Below are positions 4,334 through 5,377 of a DNA stretch of 5,377 nucleotides, piece after piece (positions within the stretch are counted from its first letter, which is position 1; every line of letters starts with the position of its first letter). The notes below the pieces were generated by a model, which saw nothing but the letters and a program-made list of their open reading frames with translations, ran no database searches and was not told the DNA's origin. A program made the position numbers and the translations under genes. Source of the DNA: Deltaproteobacteria bacterium (GTDB lineage Bacteria > Myxococcota_A > Polyangia > Polyangiales > Houyiibacteriaceae); contig JAFDFW010000173.1 of NCBI GenBank assembly GCA_019309605.1, positions 1-5,377 of the forward strand. The letters run 5' to 3'.

Positions 4334-5377
4334 ATGGCCCGTGCGGCGGCTGCAATGGCTTGTCTGCTTGGTCTTTTGGGGGCGATTCCGGCCGGGGCCC
4401 AGACCAAGGACCTCCGCAGACCCTGGCGGACGGTCCAAAGCGAGCATTTCGAGGTCAACTACCCGGAGCCCTTGGCGCTGGTGGCCCGGCGGGTCCTGGC
4501 GATCGCTGAGCGGTCCAACGCGAAGCTCGGGCCCCTCCTCGGCCACCAGCCCAAGAAGCGGGTTCAAATCGTCCTGACGGACGAGGTCGACGCGGGCAAC
4601 GGCAGTGCCACCCCGCTCCACTACAACAAGATTCGGCTCTACGTGAGCCCGCCTGCGGACCTTTCGGTGCTCGGCGATTTCGACGATTGGCTCACGGTCC
4701 TCGTTACTCACGAGCACAGCCATATTTTGCACCTCGACAACATCGGCGGGCTTCCGGCGGTCATCAACAAGATCCTCGGAAAGGTGTGGGCGCCGAACAT
4801 GCTGCAGCCGCGTTGGATCATCGAGGGTATCGCGACGTACCTGGAGTCCGCCGAGACCGCGGGCGGGCGGCTCCGGTCGACGCAGTACGAGATGTACATG
4901 CGCATGGCCGTCCTCGAAGACAACATCCTTCACTTCGACACGCTCAACAACCGAACCGACTATTGGCCGCACGGCGAGATCTGGTACCTGTACGGGTCGC
5001 GGTTCATCAACTGGCTCGTTCAGCAATACGGTGAAGAGCTGATCCGCGAGATGGCGAAATGGTATGGGCACCGAGCCATTCCCTTCAGCGTCAACCGGAT
5101 GGGTAAACGGCTCACCGGAAAGACATTCGACGAGCTCTACGCGCTTTGGATCGCCGACATGCGCCGTCAGTACGGAGAGGTGGAAGCAGGAGTCCGCGCG
5201 CAGGGCATGACGAGCGCCCGCCGCATCACATTCCATGGCGAAACCGTTCGCGGGTTGCGTTTCGCCGGCAACCATCGGCTGCTGTACTACGCGCAAGACG
5301 GGCACAACGACCCGCAGATCCGGACGCTCAACCTGGCCAACGGCAACGAAGTCCAGCGCATCGTGCGCAGCGCCGGC
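4334..5377 (+). CDS. Secreted MA-type (gluzincin) metallopeptidase with start of a beta-propeller, C-terminus beyond window
   Basis: The frame is open from ATG 4334 to the right edge (348 codons). It is preceded by AGAAGG (4322-4327), six bases before the ATG, and an in-frame stop at 4298. Residues 1-22 form a Sec signal peptide: Arg3, a hydrophobic stretch, then AGA before Gln23 as the probable signal peptidase I site. The zinc-binding HEHSH motif (His126, Glu127, His130) is followed by WIIEGIATYLES, whose Glu164 fits the third ligand of gluzincins (peptidase MA family, M1-like). From about residue 297 short strands such as GLRFAGNHRLLYYAQD and PQIRTLNLANGNEV look like blades of a TolB/WD40-like propeller. 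The likely site is the periplasm or outer membrane. The substrate is unknown. Full-length relatives may be much longer, possibly ending in an outer-membrane barrel, which cannot be seen here. Confidence 0.85.
   Translation, partial: MARAAAAMACLLGLLGAIPAGAQTKDLRRPWRTVQSEHFEVNYPEPLALVARRVLAIAERSNAKLGPLLGHQPKKRVQIVLTDEVDAGNGSATPLHYNKIRLYVSPPADLSVLGDFDDWLTVLVTHEHSHILHLDNIGGLPAVINKILGKVWAPNMLQPRWIIEGIATYLESAETAGGRLRSTQYEMYMRMAVLEDNILHFDTLNNRTDYWPHGEIWYLYGSRFINWLVQQYGEELIREMAKWYGHRAIPFSVNRMGKRLTGKTFDELYALWIADMRRQYGEVEAGVRAQGMTSARRITFHGETVRGLRFAGNHRLLYYAQDGHNDPQIRTLNLANGNEVQRIVRSAG

Noticed and set aside
4328..5305. 325-codon open frame antisense to the metallopeptidase
   Set aside because: The plus strand carries the signal peptide, ribosome binding site and zinc motif; the antisense product has no recognisable domain.

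Overview
The window reads as a chromosomal segment of a GC-rich bacterium, most likely a member of the Myxococcota or a nearby deltaproteobacterial lineage. The reasons are gene content, not a database match: a CdnL-type CarD regulator that resembles the Myxococcus xanthus protein as I remember it, a stand-alone PilZ protein of the kind common as paralogues in myxobacteria, an FHA domain fused to a DUF4388/PATAN-type domain, and a very lysine-rich histone H1-like repeat protein. I see no mobile element, CRISPR array, rRNA or tRNA.

Layout. Positions 1-263 (minus strand) hold the N-terminal part of a histone H1-like protein made of KKRAT pentapeptides, encoded by a near-perfect 15-bp tandem array and cut by the left edge. 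Positions 264-726 form a 463-bp divergent intergenic region. Its AT-rich part (about 340-450) contains candidate promoters for both directions and a perfect 8-bp-arm inverted repeat at 420-439. Its GC-rich part (about 480-726) can fold into hairpins ahead of cdnL. cdnL (727-1236), an RNase E/G gene (rng, start preferred at 1381) and a PilZ gene (2903-3232) then run in the same direction. rng and the PilZ gene are 7 bp apart and almost certainly cotranscribed; the 144-bp cdnL-rng gap contains a perfect 6-bp stem with a TTCG loop. The FHA-DUF4388 gene (3252-4202, minus) converges on the PilZ gene. A secreted gluzincin-type metallopeptidase, apparently followed by a beta-propeller, starts at 4334 and runs off the right edge.

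How the parts may fit together. The left half concerns information processing: nucleoid or DNA binding (H1-like protein), stabilisation of the RNA polymerase open complex (CdnL), RNA decay and rRNA maturation (RNase G), and c-di-GMP sensing (PilZ). The right half holds a phosphothreonine-reading adaptor and an exported protease, with no visible functional link beyond a shared 131-bp divergent intergenic region. No defence system or obviously new multi-gene system is evident. The most unusual items are the KKRAT array with its polarised synonymous variants, the palindrome in the divergent promoter region, and the tight rng-PilZ pairing.
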